DNA from: Acidimicrobiaceae bacterium
Lineage (GTDB): Bacteria > Actinomycetota > Acidimicrobiia > Acidimicrobiales > MedAcidi-G1
DNA length: 5,342 nucleotides
NCBI GenBank assembly: GCA_003541675.1
Contig: DPMC01000215.1
Location: forward strand, 1 to 5,342
Reading direction: 5' to 3'
Shown here one piece after another: positions 1 to 5,342 of the stretch. Below the pieces are notes generated by a model. That model ran no database searches. It had not been told where the DNA came from and saw only the letters and a program-made list of their open reading frames with translations. The first letter of the stretch is position 1. Each line of letters starts with the position of its first letter. Made by a program: the position numbers and the translations under genes.

Positions 1-629
1 TCGAGGGTGCCCTCATCGATCACCCGGAGCCCATGGCCGGCCTGTTCCTCGGGCTGGTGACCGCCTCGGTGATGGTCGCCCAGCGAGAGGTGGCATGGAC
101 CGTCTGGCGCCTAGTCGTCACGGGGATCGTCGGCCTCACCCTGTTCGTGGCCCTCGGATGGCAGGGCCCCCCGGTGACCGATCCATCGGCGCTCGCCCTG
201 TTTGCTTCGGGCGCTGTGGCCATCTGCGCCATGGTCTTGCCCGGAATATCCGGATCGTTCCTCCTGCTCATGCTGGGCATGTACGCCACTGTGATTGACA
301 TCGTCGACGAGCGGATGCTGGCCGACGCGGCGATCTTCGGAGCCGGAGCAGTGGTTGGCCTCTCCTGCTTCTCCACGGTGCTGTCGCGTCTGCTGGACGA
401 GCGGGCAGACGACGTGCTGGCCGTCATGGTGGGCCTGCTCCTCGGCTCTGGCCGGGTGTTATGGCCATGGCCCCACGGTGTGGGGGTCGTGAGTCGCCAC
501 GCCGATGACGCTGTCGGAGGTGCCGGGCTGGGTTGGCCCGATACGGCTGGTGGACTGGCGGTACCAGTCCTGCTGGCCGGTCTGGCCGTGGTCGTGGTGC
601 TGGGCGTGGAACGTCTGGCTCGTCGGTGA
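1..629 (+). CDS. DUF368 family membrane protein (probable undecaprenyl-phosphate translocase), 5'-truncated
   Basis: The frame is open from the left edge (from base 3) to a TGA at 627-629, giving about 208 visible residues. The residues before the ATG at 33 (EGALIDHPEP) read like normal family sequence, so that ATG is internal and the true start lies outside the window. Diagnostic family features are the segment AICAMVLPGISGSFLLLMLG (bases about 222-281), with its LPGISGSF core, and the late VGLLLGSGRVLWPWP stretch. Several hydrophobic membrane-spanning segments are evident, including a very hydrophobic C-terminal helix (LAVPVLLAGLAVVVVLG). Some DUF368 proteins (PopT) have been shown to help return undecaprenyl phosphate across the cytoplasmic membrane for cell-wall synthesis; applying that role here is inference from family. 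It is convergent with the next gene, with 25 bases between the stops. The family assignment is strong; the specific function is less certain. Confidence 0.88.
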   Translation, partial: EGALIDHPEPMAGLFLGLVTASVMVAQREVAWTVWRLVVTGIVGLTLFVALGWQGPPVTDPSALALFASGAVAICAMVLPGISGSFLLLMLGMYATVIDIVDERMLADAAIFGAGAVVGLSCFSTVLSRLLDERADDVLAVMVGLLLGSGRVLWPWPHGVGVVSRHADDAVGGAGLGWPDTAGGLAVPVLLAGLAVVVVLGVERLARR

Positions 630-654
630 AGTAACCCCTGACCGGACACCGGGT

Positions 655-1812
655 TCAGTCGTAGGGGGGGAAGGGATCGGTGTCGGGATCACTGTCCGGC
701 GGATCACCGTCGGCGGTCACCAACGGGTAGAGATCGTCGGGCGTGTCGCGCGGACACGTCCAGTCGATCTCGTCGGCCACCCCGGCCAACTCGGCGAAGG
801 GTCGTAGAAAGGTGAAGTAGACGTAGGCCCCACAGGCGATCCGCTGGTCCCGCTCCATGGCCACGATGTCGCGGTAGTGCTGCTTCTGAGCCGCCCGGCA
901 AGCCGCTGCCACCCGGTCGAGATCGTCATCGGTCAGCGGTCGGAGGGATCCATCCGATCCCCCATCAGGCCCCACCCCGTCAGTAGTCCACAGGCCGAAG
1001 CCCACCAGATGGTCCAGATAGTCCTCCGGCGACGACACCGTGGTGCCATAGTCGGTAATCGACACGTCCACGTCTTCGTCCAGCACGAGGGCAGCCGTCA
1101 GGTTGGAGAACGGAACGGCGTCGGCCACGCCGGACCACGCGAAGTCGCTGCGTCCCAGTCGGAAGTAGTCGCGTACTACCAGCGTTCGTCCGTCACCCAG
1201 GGGGTACGGCCCGGTGTCGCCGTGCCCCACCCGGGTGTCGAAGTAGAGGAGGAACAGGTGGTTGATAATGGTGGCGTTGGCCCGGCGGATCCGGTCCCGA
1301 CGCTCGTCATCGACCGGCGTCGTCCCAGCGGTCAGGGCCTTGACCGTCCCAACGTCCATCACGTCCAGACGGTCGCCCACCTCCGCCGCGTGAAGGTGAT
1401 CGCCACCGCGGTAAGCCTGCGAGGTCCGGGCCCAAAAATCCAGCACCATGTCGGCTCGGGCCAGACCGGCCGAGCCGGCGTCGATCGTCGGCTCGACCAT
1501 GTTCATGACGTTGCGGCCGATGAGGAAGAAGTTGGCAACTCCCCACAGGAACACCGAGTCGGCCTGGCAGCCGGGCCGGCGTGCCATAGCCCCAATCTCC
1601 TCGGGGGCGCGGGCAGCGGTGATGACTTCTACAGCCGACGGATACCGCAGGAAGGCCTCGATACACGAGACCGTTACATACTGGGTGACCGGAATGAGCT
1701 GGGATGAATACGCCGTGCGCTCGGCCACCAGGCGCTGGGTGACCGGATTGATGGCCCGGATCCGACCGTTGACCCGGTCACGCACAGACGTGTCGATCTC
1801 GGGTTCGCTCAC
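655..1812 (-). CDS. Conserved-looking protein of unknown function, coupled to a PEP-mobile-domain gene
   Basis: This 385-residue ORF starts at a GTG (1810-1812) and ends at a TGA (655-657). I do not recognise its family. It has no signal peptide and no convincing membrane helix, so it is probably cytoplasmic. The N-terminal half looks helical (residues 1-190). The middle carries a dense motif-like stretch: RVGHGDTGPYPLGDGRT at 194-210, then VRDYFRLGRSDFAWSGVADA at 213-232. A third block at about 300-352 (AAQKQHYRDIVAMERDQRIA, then YFTFLRPFAELAGVADEIDW) looks helical with conserved-type aromatics and charges. The C-terminal tail (354-385) is rich in Asp and Pro and probably disordered. The start overlaps the stop of the upstream phosphohistidine-domain gene in a GTGA arrangement, so the two are almost certainly co-translated and plausibly work together. 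I see no Walker, ATP-grasp or PEP-binding barrel signature. Being a real gene is well supported by the overlap and frame length; its function is unknown. Confidence 0.82.
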   Translation of the reverse strand: MSEPEIDTSVRDRVNGRIRAINPVTQRLVAERTAYSSQLIPVTQYVTVSCIEAFLRYPSAVEVITAARAPEEIGAMARRPGCQADSVFLWGVANFFLIGRNVMNMVEPTIDAGSAGLARADMVLDFWARTSQAYRGGDHLHAAEVGDRLDVMDVGTVKALTAGTTPVDDERRDRIRRANATIINHLFLLYFDTRVGHGDTGPYPLGDGRTLVVRDYFRLGRSDFAWSGVADAVPFSNLTAALVLDEDVDVSITDYGTTVSSPEDYLDHLVGFGLWTTDGVGPDGGSDGSLRPLTDDDLDRVAAACRAAQKQHYRDIVAMERDQRIACGAYVYFTFLRPFAELAGVADEIDWTCPRDTPDDLYPLVTADGDPPDSDPDTDPFPPYD

Positions 1813-2210
1813 GGGGTCGCAGTCCGGACCACACCGTCGACGCCCGCCCCGTCCAACTCCACCACGGTGTCGTTCGCCGGCTCAGCCGCGCCCTCGGGTT
1901 CTCCCTCGGAGACACCCACGGTGTCGAACTCGAAGGCGATGACCCCGGGGATCCGGTATTCCCGACTGATGATCCCGATATGGCTCCGGATGGTCCCGCC
2001 CGTGCACACCACGCCGGTCAACTCGTCGAAGATGGGGCCCAAGAAGGTGGCCCCAGCATCGCGGATCACGGCCACCACGCCCTCCGCCCCCGTCTCACGG
2101 TCCATAAGGTCCAGAACGTCCTCGGCGTTCTCGAGGCGAAGCCACCGACCGCGCACGGTTCCGAAGTCGTAGGTCTTCTGTCCCCGGCCGACTTCCCGCT
2201 GCTCCGTCAT
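1809..2210 (-). CDS. Stand-alone PEP-utilising enzyme mobile (phosphohistidine) domain protein
   Basis: The protein has 133 residues. The core, VVCTGGTIRSHIGIISREYR followed by IPGVIA (residues 67-92), matches the PEP-utilising 'mobile' domain of PEP synthase, pyruvate phosphate dikinase, enzyme I and phenylphosphate synthase. In those enzymes a histidine in a GGxxSH..ARE.GIP context is phosphorylated and swings between active sites. The candidate phospho-histidine here is H77. The loop is one residue longer than the usual GG-x-[TL]-SH spacing (GGTIRSH). There is no ATP-grasp domain and no PEP-binding barrel; residues 1-65 look like the remainder of the swivelling fold, and 100-133 are an acidic tail. 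I chose the ATG at 2208-2210. The frame stays open upstream to 2384, but that extension has low-complexity composition and would overlap the start of the divergent SCP2 gene. It is the first gene of a pair, with a GTGA overlap to the unknown downstream gene, suggesting a two-subunit phosphotransfer enzyme. Domain call strong, substrate unknown. Confidence 0.85.
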   Translation of the reverse strand: MTEQREVGRGQKTYDFGTVRGRWLRLENAEDVLDLMDRETGAEGVVAVIRDAGATFLGPIFDELTGVVCTGGTIRSHIGIISREYRIPGVIAFEFDTVGVSEGEPEGAAEPANDTVVELDGAGVDGVVRTATP

Positions 2211-2219
2211 TGGGACGGG

Positions 2220-2225
2220 ACCGTA
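2220..2225 (-). promoter_or_regulatory. Candidate -10 element for the PEP-mobile-domain unit
   Basis: Read on the minus strand, TACGGT fits the actinobacterial TANNNT -10 pattern and lies 9 bases before the ATG at 2210. Transcription would begin within about two bases of the start codon, giving a leaderless or near-leaderless mRNA. This agrees with the absence of a Shine-Dalgarno in GTCCCGTCCCA just before the ATG. No -35 element is evident. The motif is short, so chance occurrence is quite possible. Confidence 0.28.
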
Positions 2226-2291
2226 GCCGTGACGACCCGACCACCGACACCAGGCCGACCCGTACCCTCCCATCAGGCTGTGGCCCGCTCC

Positions 2292-2297
2292 TAGGCT
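2292..2297 (+). promoter_or_regulatory. Candidate -10 element for the SCP2 gene (leaderless)
   Basis: TAGGCT fits TANNNT and is followed by exactly 7 bases (CTGACAG) before the ATG at 2305. This is the spacing expected if the A of the start codon is the transcription start. No Shine-Dalgarno precedes the ATG. The -35 position (about 2269-2274, CCCATC) is not consensus, which is common in actinobacteria. Inferred from pattern only. Confidence 0.38.
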
Positions 2298-2304
2298 CTG
2301 ACAG

Positions 2305-2652
2305 ATGGCCGAACCGCTCACCGATGCATGGATTGAGGCACTGGCCGACGCGGCCCGCGGACGGACGGTGTCCACCGGCATCACCCTGGTCCTGGAGTAC
2401 CGGGTGGTTGACGGCCCCGCGTGGCACCTGACGGTGGCCCACGGCGAGATCCGGGTGGATGCCGGCCCGGCCGAAGCACCCGATGTGTCGTTTCAGGCCG
2501 AACGGGCCACTGCCCTGGCCATGGCCGACGGATCTCTGGACCCGCTCCGTGCGGTAATCGACGGCGATCTGCTCCTGCACGGTGATCCACGCACACTGGT
2601 CGCCAACCGCGATGTGCTCGACGACCTCGGCGACCTGTTCGCCAGCTGTTGA
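2305..2652 (+). CDS. SCP2-like sterol/lipid-carrier domain protein
   Basis: The protein has 115 residues and is a single compact domain. It shows the SCP2 layout: an N-terminal helix (DAWIEALADAARGR, 7-20); beta strands around residues 24-50 (ITLVLEYRVVDGP, WHLTVAHGEIRV); then the typical half APDVSFQAERATALAMADGS (58-77), leading to DPLRAVIDGDLLLHGDP (79-95), which resembles the family's G.l.p..a...G.l.i.Gd pattern. SCP2 domains bind lipids, fatty acyl-CoA or sterols in a hydrophobic tunnel. In actinobacteria many small free-standing versions have no assigned ligand. No signal peptide is seen, so it is probably cytoplasmic. It lies alone on the plus strand, divergent from the PEP-mobile-domain unit (94 bases apart) and convergent with malate dehydrogenase (16 bases between stops). 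The start is the first ATG and fits a leaderless promoter. Family fairly confident, ligand unknown. Confidence 0.8.
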   Translation: MAEPLTDAWIEALADAARGRTVSTGITLVLEYRVVDGPAWHLTVAHGEIRVDAGPAEAPDVSFQAERATALAMADGSLDPLRAVIDGDLLLHGDPRTLVANRDVLDDLGDLFASC

Positions 2653-2668
2653 AACGGCAGTCTTCGAC

Positions 2669-3658
2669 CTAGACCAAGCCGAGGCCCCGGACCATCTCAC
2701 GCTCGGACTCCAGCTCAGCCACCGAAGCGTCGATCCGGGCACGGGAGAACTCGTTAAGTTCTAGACCCTGCACCACCGACCAGCGGCCATCTATGCACGT
2801 GACGGGCAGGCCACATAGCAGCCCCTCGGGCACGCCGTAGCTGCCGTCGGATGGCACACCCATACTCACCCAGTCACCTTCACCGGTGCCCAACACCCAA
2901 TCGTGTACGTGGTTGATAGCCGCGTTGGCCGCCGACGCTGCGCTCGATGCGCCCCGGGCAGCGATGATGGCTGCCCCGCGTTGCTGCACAGTGGGAATGA
3001 ACTCGCCCTCTAGCCAAGCCTGGTCGTCGATGACGGTCGCCGCCGACCGGCCGCCCACTTCGCAGTGGAACAGGTCCGGATACTGGGTGGCCGAGTGATT
3101 ACCCCAGATCGTCATTCGGGACACGTCGGCCACTGGAACGCTCGCCCTCTGAGCTACCTGGGTCATGGCCCGATTGTGGTCCAGACGCATCATGGCGGTG
3201 AAGCGTTCATCGGGAACGTCCGGCGCGCTATTCATGGCGATGAGGCAGTTGGTGTTGGCCGGGTTACCGACCACCAGAACCTTCAGGTCGTCGGATGCGT
3301 GATCGTTCAGTGCCCGACCTTGCACGGTGAAGATGGCCCCATTGGCCTCGAGTAGATCCTGGCGTTCCATGCCCGCACTCCGGGGGCGGGAGCCGACCAG
3401 CAGTGCCACGTCGGCACCCTCGAAGGCGGTACCCGGGTCATCGCTCAGGACCATGCCGGCCAGCAACGGGAAGGCGCAGTCGTCGAGTTCCATGGCTACG
3501 CCGTCGAGCGCACCCATGGCCGGTGGGATCTCCAGCATCTGGAGGATGACCGGCTGGTCTGAACCTAGAAGCGCACCACTGGCGATGCGGAAGACGAGGC
3601 TGTAGCCAATCTGACCGGCGGCACCGGTGACGGCGACGCGAATGGGTGTGGCACTCAT
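2669..3658 (-). CDS. mdh: Malate dehydrogenase (NAD-dependent)
   Basis: At 329 residues this is the full length for the Thermus/actinobacterial-type enzyme, which interconverts malate and oxaloacetate with NAD(H) in the cytoplasmic TCA cycle. The Rossmann nucleotide loop is GAAGQIG at 12-18. An acidic residue at the end of strand 2 (E43 in [19 protein letters not shown]) indicates NAD rather than NADP. The mobile active-site loop [13 protein letters not shown] (91-103) supplies R93 and R99. MRLDHNRA (157-164) supplies the catalytic-pair aspartate D160 and substrate arginine R163, and [12 protein letters not shown] (184-195) supplies catalytic H188. [20 protein letters not shown] (228-247) is a family hallmark. 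The ATG at 3656-3658 has AGGAG six bases upstream, fixing the start. It is the third minus-strand gene after the ABC and PIG-L genes, but a 140-base gap suggests its own promoter. No damage seen. Confidence 0.97.
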   Translation of the reverse strand: MSATPIRVAVTGAAGQIGYSLVFRIASGALLGSDQPVILQMLEIPPAMGALDGVAMELDDCAFPLLAGMVLSDDPGTAFEGADVALLVGSRPRSAGMERQDLLEANGAIFTVQGRALNDHASDDLKVLVVGNPANTNCLIAMNSAPDVPDERFTAMMRLDHNRAMTQVAQRASVPVADVSRMTIWGNHSATQYPDLFHCEVGGRSAATVIDDQAWLEGEFIPTVQQRGAAIIAARGASSAASAANAAINHVHDWVLGTGEGDWVSMGVPSDGSYGVPEGLLCGLPVTCIDGRWSVVQGLELNEFSRARIDASVAELESEREMVRGLGLV

Positions 3659-3664
3659 GGTGGG

Positions 3665-3669
3665 CTCCT
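3665..3669 (-). promoter_or_regulatory. Shine-Dalgarno of mdh
   Basis: Minus-strand AGGAG lies six bases before the mdh ATG at 3658. It is the only textbook ribosome binding site in the window; the other visible starts are coupled to an upstream stop or appear leaderless. It decides the mdh start. Confidence 0.85.
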
Positions 3670-3750
3670 ATTTCGGGGAGACGGGTTTCTGGGACTACTG
3701 GTTACTGGAATGCAAGCGGGGCCTGCTCGCAGGAGGTCACACCCGAGGCT

Positions 3751-3760
3751 ACCGATCGGT
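3751..3760. repeat. Perfect 10-base palindrome ACCGATCGGT upstream of mdh
   Basis: ACCGATCGGT is an exact inverted repeat with no spacer. It sits about 92 bases upstream of the mdh ATG and is flanked on both sides by CCCGAG (3742-3747 and 3762-3767). Position and symmetry would suit a dimeric regulator site. A palindrome of this length can also arise by chance in GC-rich DNA, or be part of a transcript-end structure with the neighbouring hairpin. Confidence 0.3.
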
Positions 3761-3761
3761 T

Positions 3762-3787
3762 CCCGAGCGGTCCCCACCGCGCCCGGG
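3762..3787 (-). terminator. Possible hairpin after the ABC/PIG-L unit, no U-tract
   Basis: On the minus strand, starting 11 bases past the PIG-L stop, GCGGT-GGGG-ACCGC forms a perfect 5-base-pair stem with a tetraloop (plus coordinates 3767-3780). It can be extended outward through one mismatch, a G-C pair and a CC bulge to a CCC/GGG stem. No run of T follows, so it would be a U-less actinobacterial-type terminator at best. Its position between a gene end and a gene with its own ribosome binding site is the main support. Confidence 0.3.
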
Positions 3788-3798
3788 TGACAGAGGGC

Positions 3799-4581
3799 TC
3801 AGGTTCGAGGGCCGGAGCGGCCGTCAGGCAGCCAGTCGGGCGGGAGAAGGAAGACCTCGGCGGGGCGGGTGAAGTGGGCCAGAAACTCCGCCGGCAGCAC
3901 CGGTCGACGTCCGTCGTCCGATCGGATCTGGCTGGCGTAGGCGTCGATGCCGGCCCGTTTCCTGTCCAGCAGGTCACTGTCGAGGTCGAACCGGGCAGCC
4001 TGCGGGAACGGAATCTGCGGACCACTGGGATCGTCCCAGTTCCATGACCAGACCGGAAACGAAATCAGTTTTACGCCGGCGTCGGCGGCCACGATGGCCG
4101 CCACCCGCCCGCACACGTCGTGATCCGGATGGCCGTCGCTGGGCCACGGCGCCAGACAGACGGAGGCTCCATCCAGCAGCGGTACCAGACCTGCAGCGAG
4201 CGCGATGCCCCAGGCGTCAGCATCCCCGTGGGCACCGAAGTCGGGTAGCGACAGCCTCGTTCGGGTGGGCTCGATCCCCGCGGCCACGTAGGCCGCTGCA
4301 GTTTCGGCTAGACGTCGCTCCACTAGGTCGCGCCGACCGGCATCGGACAGATGCGGATGGGACAGCTCGCCGTCGGTAGCGGCCAGCACCCGGATCTCTG
4401 TACCGGCGTCGGACGCCGCAGCCAGCGTGGCGCCAGCGGCCAGCAACTCGTCGTCGGGATGGGGGGCCACCAGCACGATCGGACCGTCAGGTGGCCAGGG
4501 GTCTATTTCCGGCAGGCGAGCCACCACGTCGTCCCAGTCGGTGGCCCTGCGACCGGCCACCGGATCGAGCGGTGCCACCAT
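3799..4581 (-). CDS. PIG-L (LmbE-like) family N-acetyl-sugar deacetylase
   Basis: Zinc-dependent deacetylases of this family remove acetyl groups from N-acetylglucosamine-type substrates (MshB in mycothiol synthesis, BshB, GlcNAc-PI deacetylase). From the chosen start the protein has 260 residues. IVLVAPHPDDELLAAGATLA (35-54) carries zinc ligands H41 and D44 and catalytic D43. HPDHD (151-155) supplies the second conserved pair, H151 and zinc-binding H154. ELSHPHLSD (72-80) and the following RRDLVERRLAETAAA helix also fit. Two ATGs are possible. The one at 4579-4581 forms a TGATG junction with the stop of the ABC gene, typical of translational coupling, and is preferred. An upstream ATG at 4609-4611 would add ten residues and a 31-base overlap. 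Neither has a Shine-Dalgarno. The residues preceding the domain (DWDDVVARLPEIDPWPP) form a short extension. Family certain; substrate unknown, and mycothiol or lipid-linked sugar roles are both open. Confidence 0.92.
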   Translation of the reverse strand: MVAPLDPVAGRRATDWDDVVARLPEIDPWPPDGPIVLVAPHPDDELLAAGATLAAASDAGTEIRVLAATDGELSHPHLSDAGRRDLVERRLAETAAAYVAAGIEPTRTRLSLPDFGAHGDADAWGIALAAGLVPLLDGASVCLAPWPSDGHPDHDVCGRVAAIVAADAGVKLISFPVWSWNWDDPSGPQIPFPQAARFDLDSDLLDRKRAGIDAYASQIRSDDGRRPVLPAEFLAHFTRPAEVFLLPPDWLPDGRSGPRT

Positions 4582-5342
4582 CAGGACAGTTGCCGGGTGC
4601 CGCCCAGCCATGAGGCGTACAGGCCGGCGTAGACCCCACCCCGCTCCACCAGTTCGGTGTGGGGTCCGGACTCGACGATCCGACCATCATCGAACACCAG
4701 TACCAAATCAGAACGCTCGGCGGTCGACAACCGGTGGGCCACACTGACCGTGGTTCGCCCGGCGGCCAGCCGCTCCATGGCCCGCTCCAACGTCGTCTCG
4801 GTCTCCGGATCCACCGCCGAGGTCGCCTCGTCGAGCACCAGCAGGCCGGGGTCGGCTAGCTGCGCCCTCGCCAGGGCCACCAACTGGCGCTCACCGACCG
4901 ACAACCCCTCGCCCCGTTCACCCACCCGGGTGTCGATCCCGTCCACCAGACCGGACACCCAAGCGGTCAGTCCGAGGGCCTCGACCGCGTCGATCACGTC
5001 GGCATCGGTGGCGCCCACCCGTCCATACCGGATGTTCTGGGCGACCGACGTATCGAACAAGAAGCCGTCCTGAGGAACCATCCGAATAGAGCGACGGCGA
5101 TCCTCCGGCGAAGCGTCCCGGAGGTCCACCCCACCGACGCGCATCCGGCCTCCGGTGGGGTCGGCCAGACGGGTCAGCAGGCGGGCGAAGGTGGTCTTTC
5201 CTGATCCGGTCTCGCCCACCACGGCCACCGACGCGCCGGCGGCCAGATCAACGTCGATCCCGTGGAGCACCGGACCACCGGTCCGGTAGCGGAACTCGAC
5301 TGCCTCGGCCCGCACGGCCAGTGCCCCAACGGGCAGCGGCAG
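4581..5342 (-). CDS. ABC exporter, ATP-binding C-terminal part (5' end beyond window)
   Basis: The frame stays open to the right edge, so the N-terminus is missing. The GTG at 5313-5315 is internal, since the preceding codons (LPLPVGALA) continue the usual linker before the nucleotide-binding domain of a fused membrane-ATPase exporter. In the 253 visible residues: aromatic A-loop (EFRYR, Y19), Walker A GETGSGKT at 43-50, Q-loop MVPQDGFLFDTSVAQNIRYG at 88-107 (Q91), signature LSVGERQ at 147-153 (LSGGQ variant), Walker B LLVLDEATSAVD at 167-178 with catalytic glutamate E172, and H-loop SVAHRLS with H203. The ending (ESGPHTELVERGGVYAGLYA) is typical of exporters. All ATPase residues are intact, so this half should be catalytically competent. 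The transmembrane part presumably lies outside the window. Substrate unknown. The stop overlaps the start of the PIG-L gene (TGATG), indicating one operon. Confidence 0.93.
   Translation of the reverse strand: MPLPVGALAVRAEAVEFRYRTGGPVLHGIDVDLAAGASVAVVGETGSGKTTFARLLTRLADPTGGRMRVGGVDLRDASPEDRRRSIRMVPQDGFLFDTSVAQNIRYGRVGATDADVIDAVEALGLTAWVSGLVDGIDTRVGERGEGLSVGERQLVALARAQLADPGLLVLDEATSAVDPETETTLERAMERLAAGRTTVSVAHRLSTAERSDLVLVFDDGRIVESGPHTELVERGGVYAGLYASWLGGTRQLS

Noticed and set aside
20..649. 209-residue minus-strand open frame opposite the DUF368 gene
   Set aside because: Arg/Ser/Thr/Pro-rich shadow typical of GC-rich antisense frames; the plus-strand frame has clear family motifs and membrane segments.
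633..655. Possible bidirectional terminator (CCGG-ACA-CCGG, AACCC...GGGTT) in the convergent gap
   Set aside because: The two possible stems share bases and exclude each other, each is only 4-5 base pairs, and no T-run follows.
877..1707. 276-residue plus-strand open frame opposite the unknown 385-residue gene
   Set aside because: The minus-strand frame is longer, has a GTGA overlap with its upstream gene and more protein-like composition; the plus frame is Arg/Gly/Val/His-rich with no recognisable motif and no supporting start context. Because the minus-strand gene is itself of unknown family, this rejection is less absolute than the others.
2211..2384. 58-residue N-terminal extension of the PEP-mobile-domain frame
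   Set aside because: Its composition is low-complexity (Ala/Ser/Gly-rich), it overlaps the promoter and first codons of the divergent SCP2 gene, and it has no family-like sequence; the ATG at 2210 begins the plausible protein.
2653..2668. Terminator between the convergent SCP2 and mdh genes
   Set aside because: Only 16 bases separate the stops and no stem-loop could be drawn there.
2095..2742. 215-residue minus-strand open frame spanning the SCP2 gene and the divergent region
   Set aside because: It runs across three better-supported genes (PEP domain, SCP2, mdh end) and shows no family motif.
5313..5315. GTG as the true start of the ABC ATPase
   Set aside because: The frame stays open to the window edge and the preceding residues continue the exporter linker before the A-loop, so the GTG encodes an internal valine.

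Overview
The window is visibly GC-rich and densely coding. Start codons are ATG or GTG, genes overlap by a few bases, and only one start has a clear Shine-Dalgarno site. The malate dehydrogenase is of the Thermus/actinobacterial type, and the PIG-L, SCP2 and DUF368 proteins fit the same picture. Together these suggest an actinobacterium, possibly an uncultured Acidimicrobiia-like lineage. That placement is inference from sequence style, not from a marker gene.

Layout from left to right: (1) the 3' end of a plus-strand DUF368 membrane protein, a family now linked to undecaprenyl-phosphate recycling, cut by the window edge. (2) A minus-strand two-gene unit: a 133-residue stand-alone PEP-utilising phosphohistidine ('mobile') domain, joined through a GTGA overlap to a 385-residue protein I do not recognise. 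(3) A plus-strand 115-residue SCP2-like lipid-binding protein, divergent from that unit across 94 bases. Both starts lack a Shine-Dalgarno and have an actinobacterial -10-like hexamer 7-9 bases upstream, as expected for leaderless or near-leaderless mRNAs. (4) Minus-strand malate dehydrogenase, convergent with the SCP2 gene and with a good ribosome binding site. (5) A 140-base gap with small inverted repeats. (6) A minus-strand PIG-L/LmbE deacetylase coupled by a TGATG junction to (7) the nucleotide-binding end of an ABC exporter that continues beyond the right edge.

Most of the content is ordinary housekeeping: central metabolism, envelope lipid handling and export. The part that may be undescribed is the coupled pair at 655-2210. 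It has a lone phosphotransfer domain with an unusual active-site loop and no ATP-grasp partner in view, beside a protein of unknown family. No RNA genes, CRISPR arrays, insertion sequences or mobile-element ends were seen.
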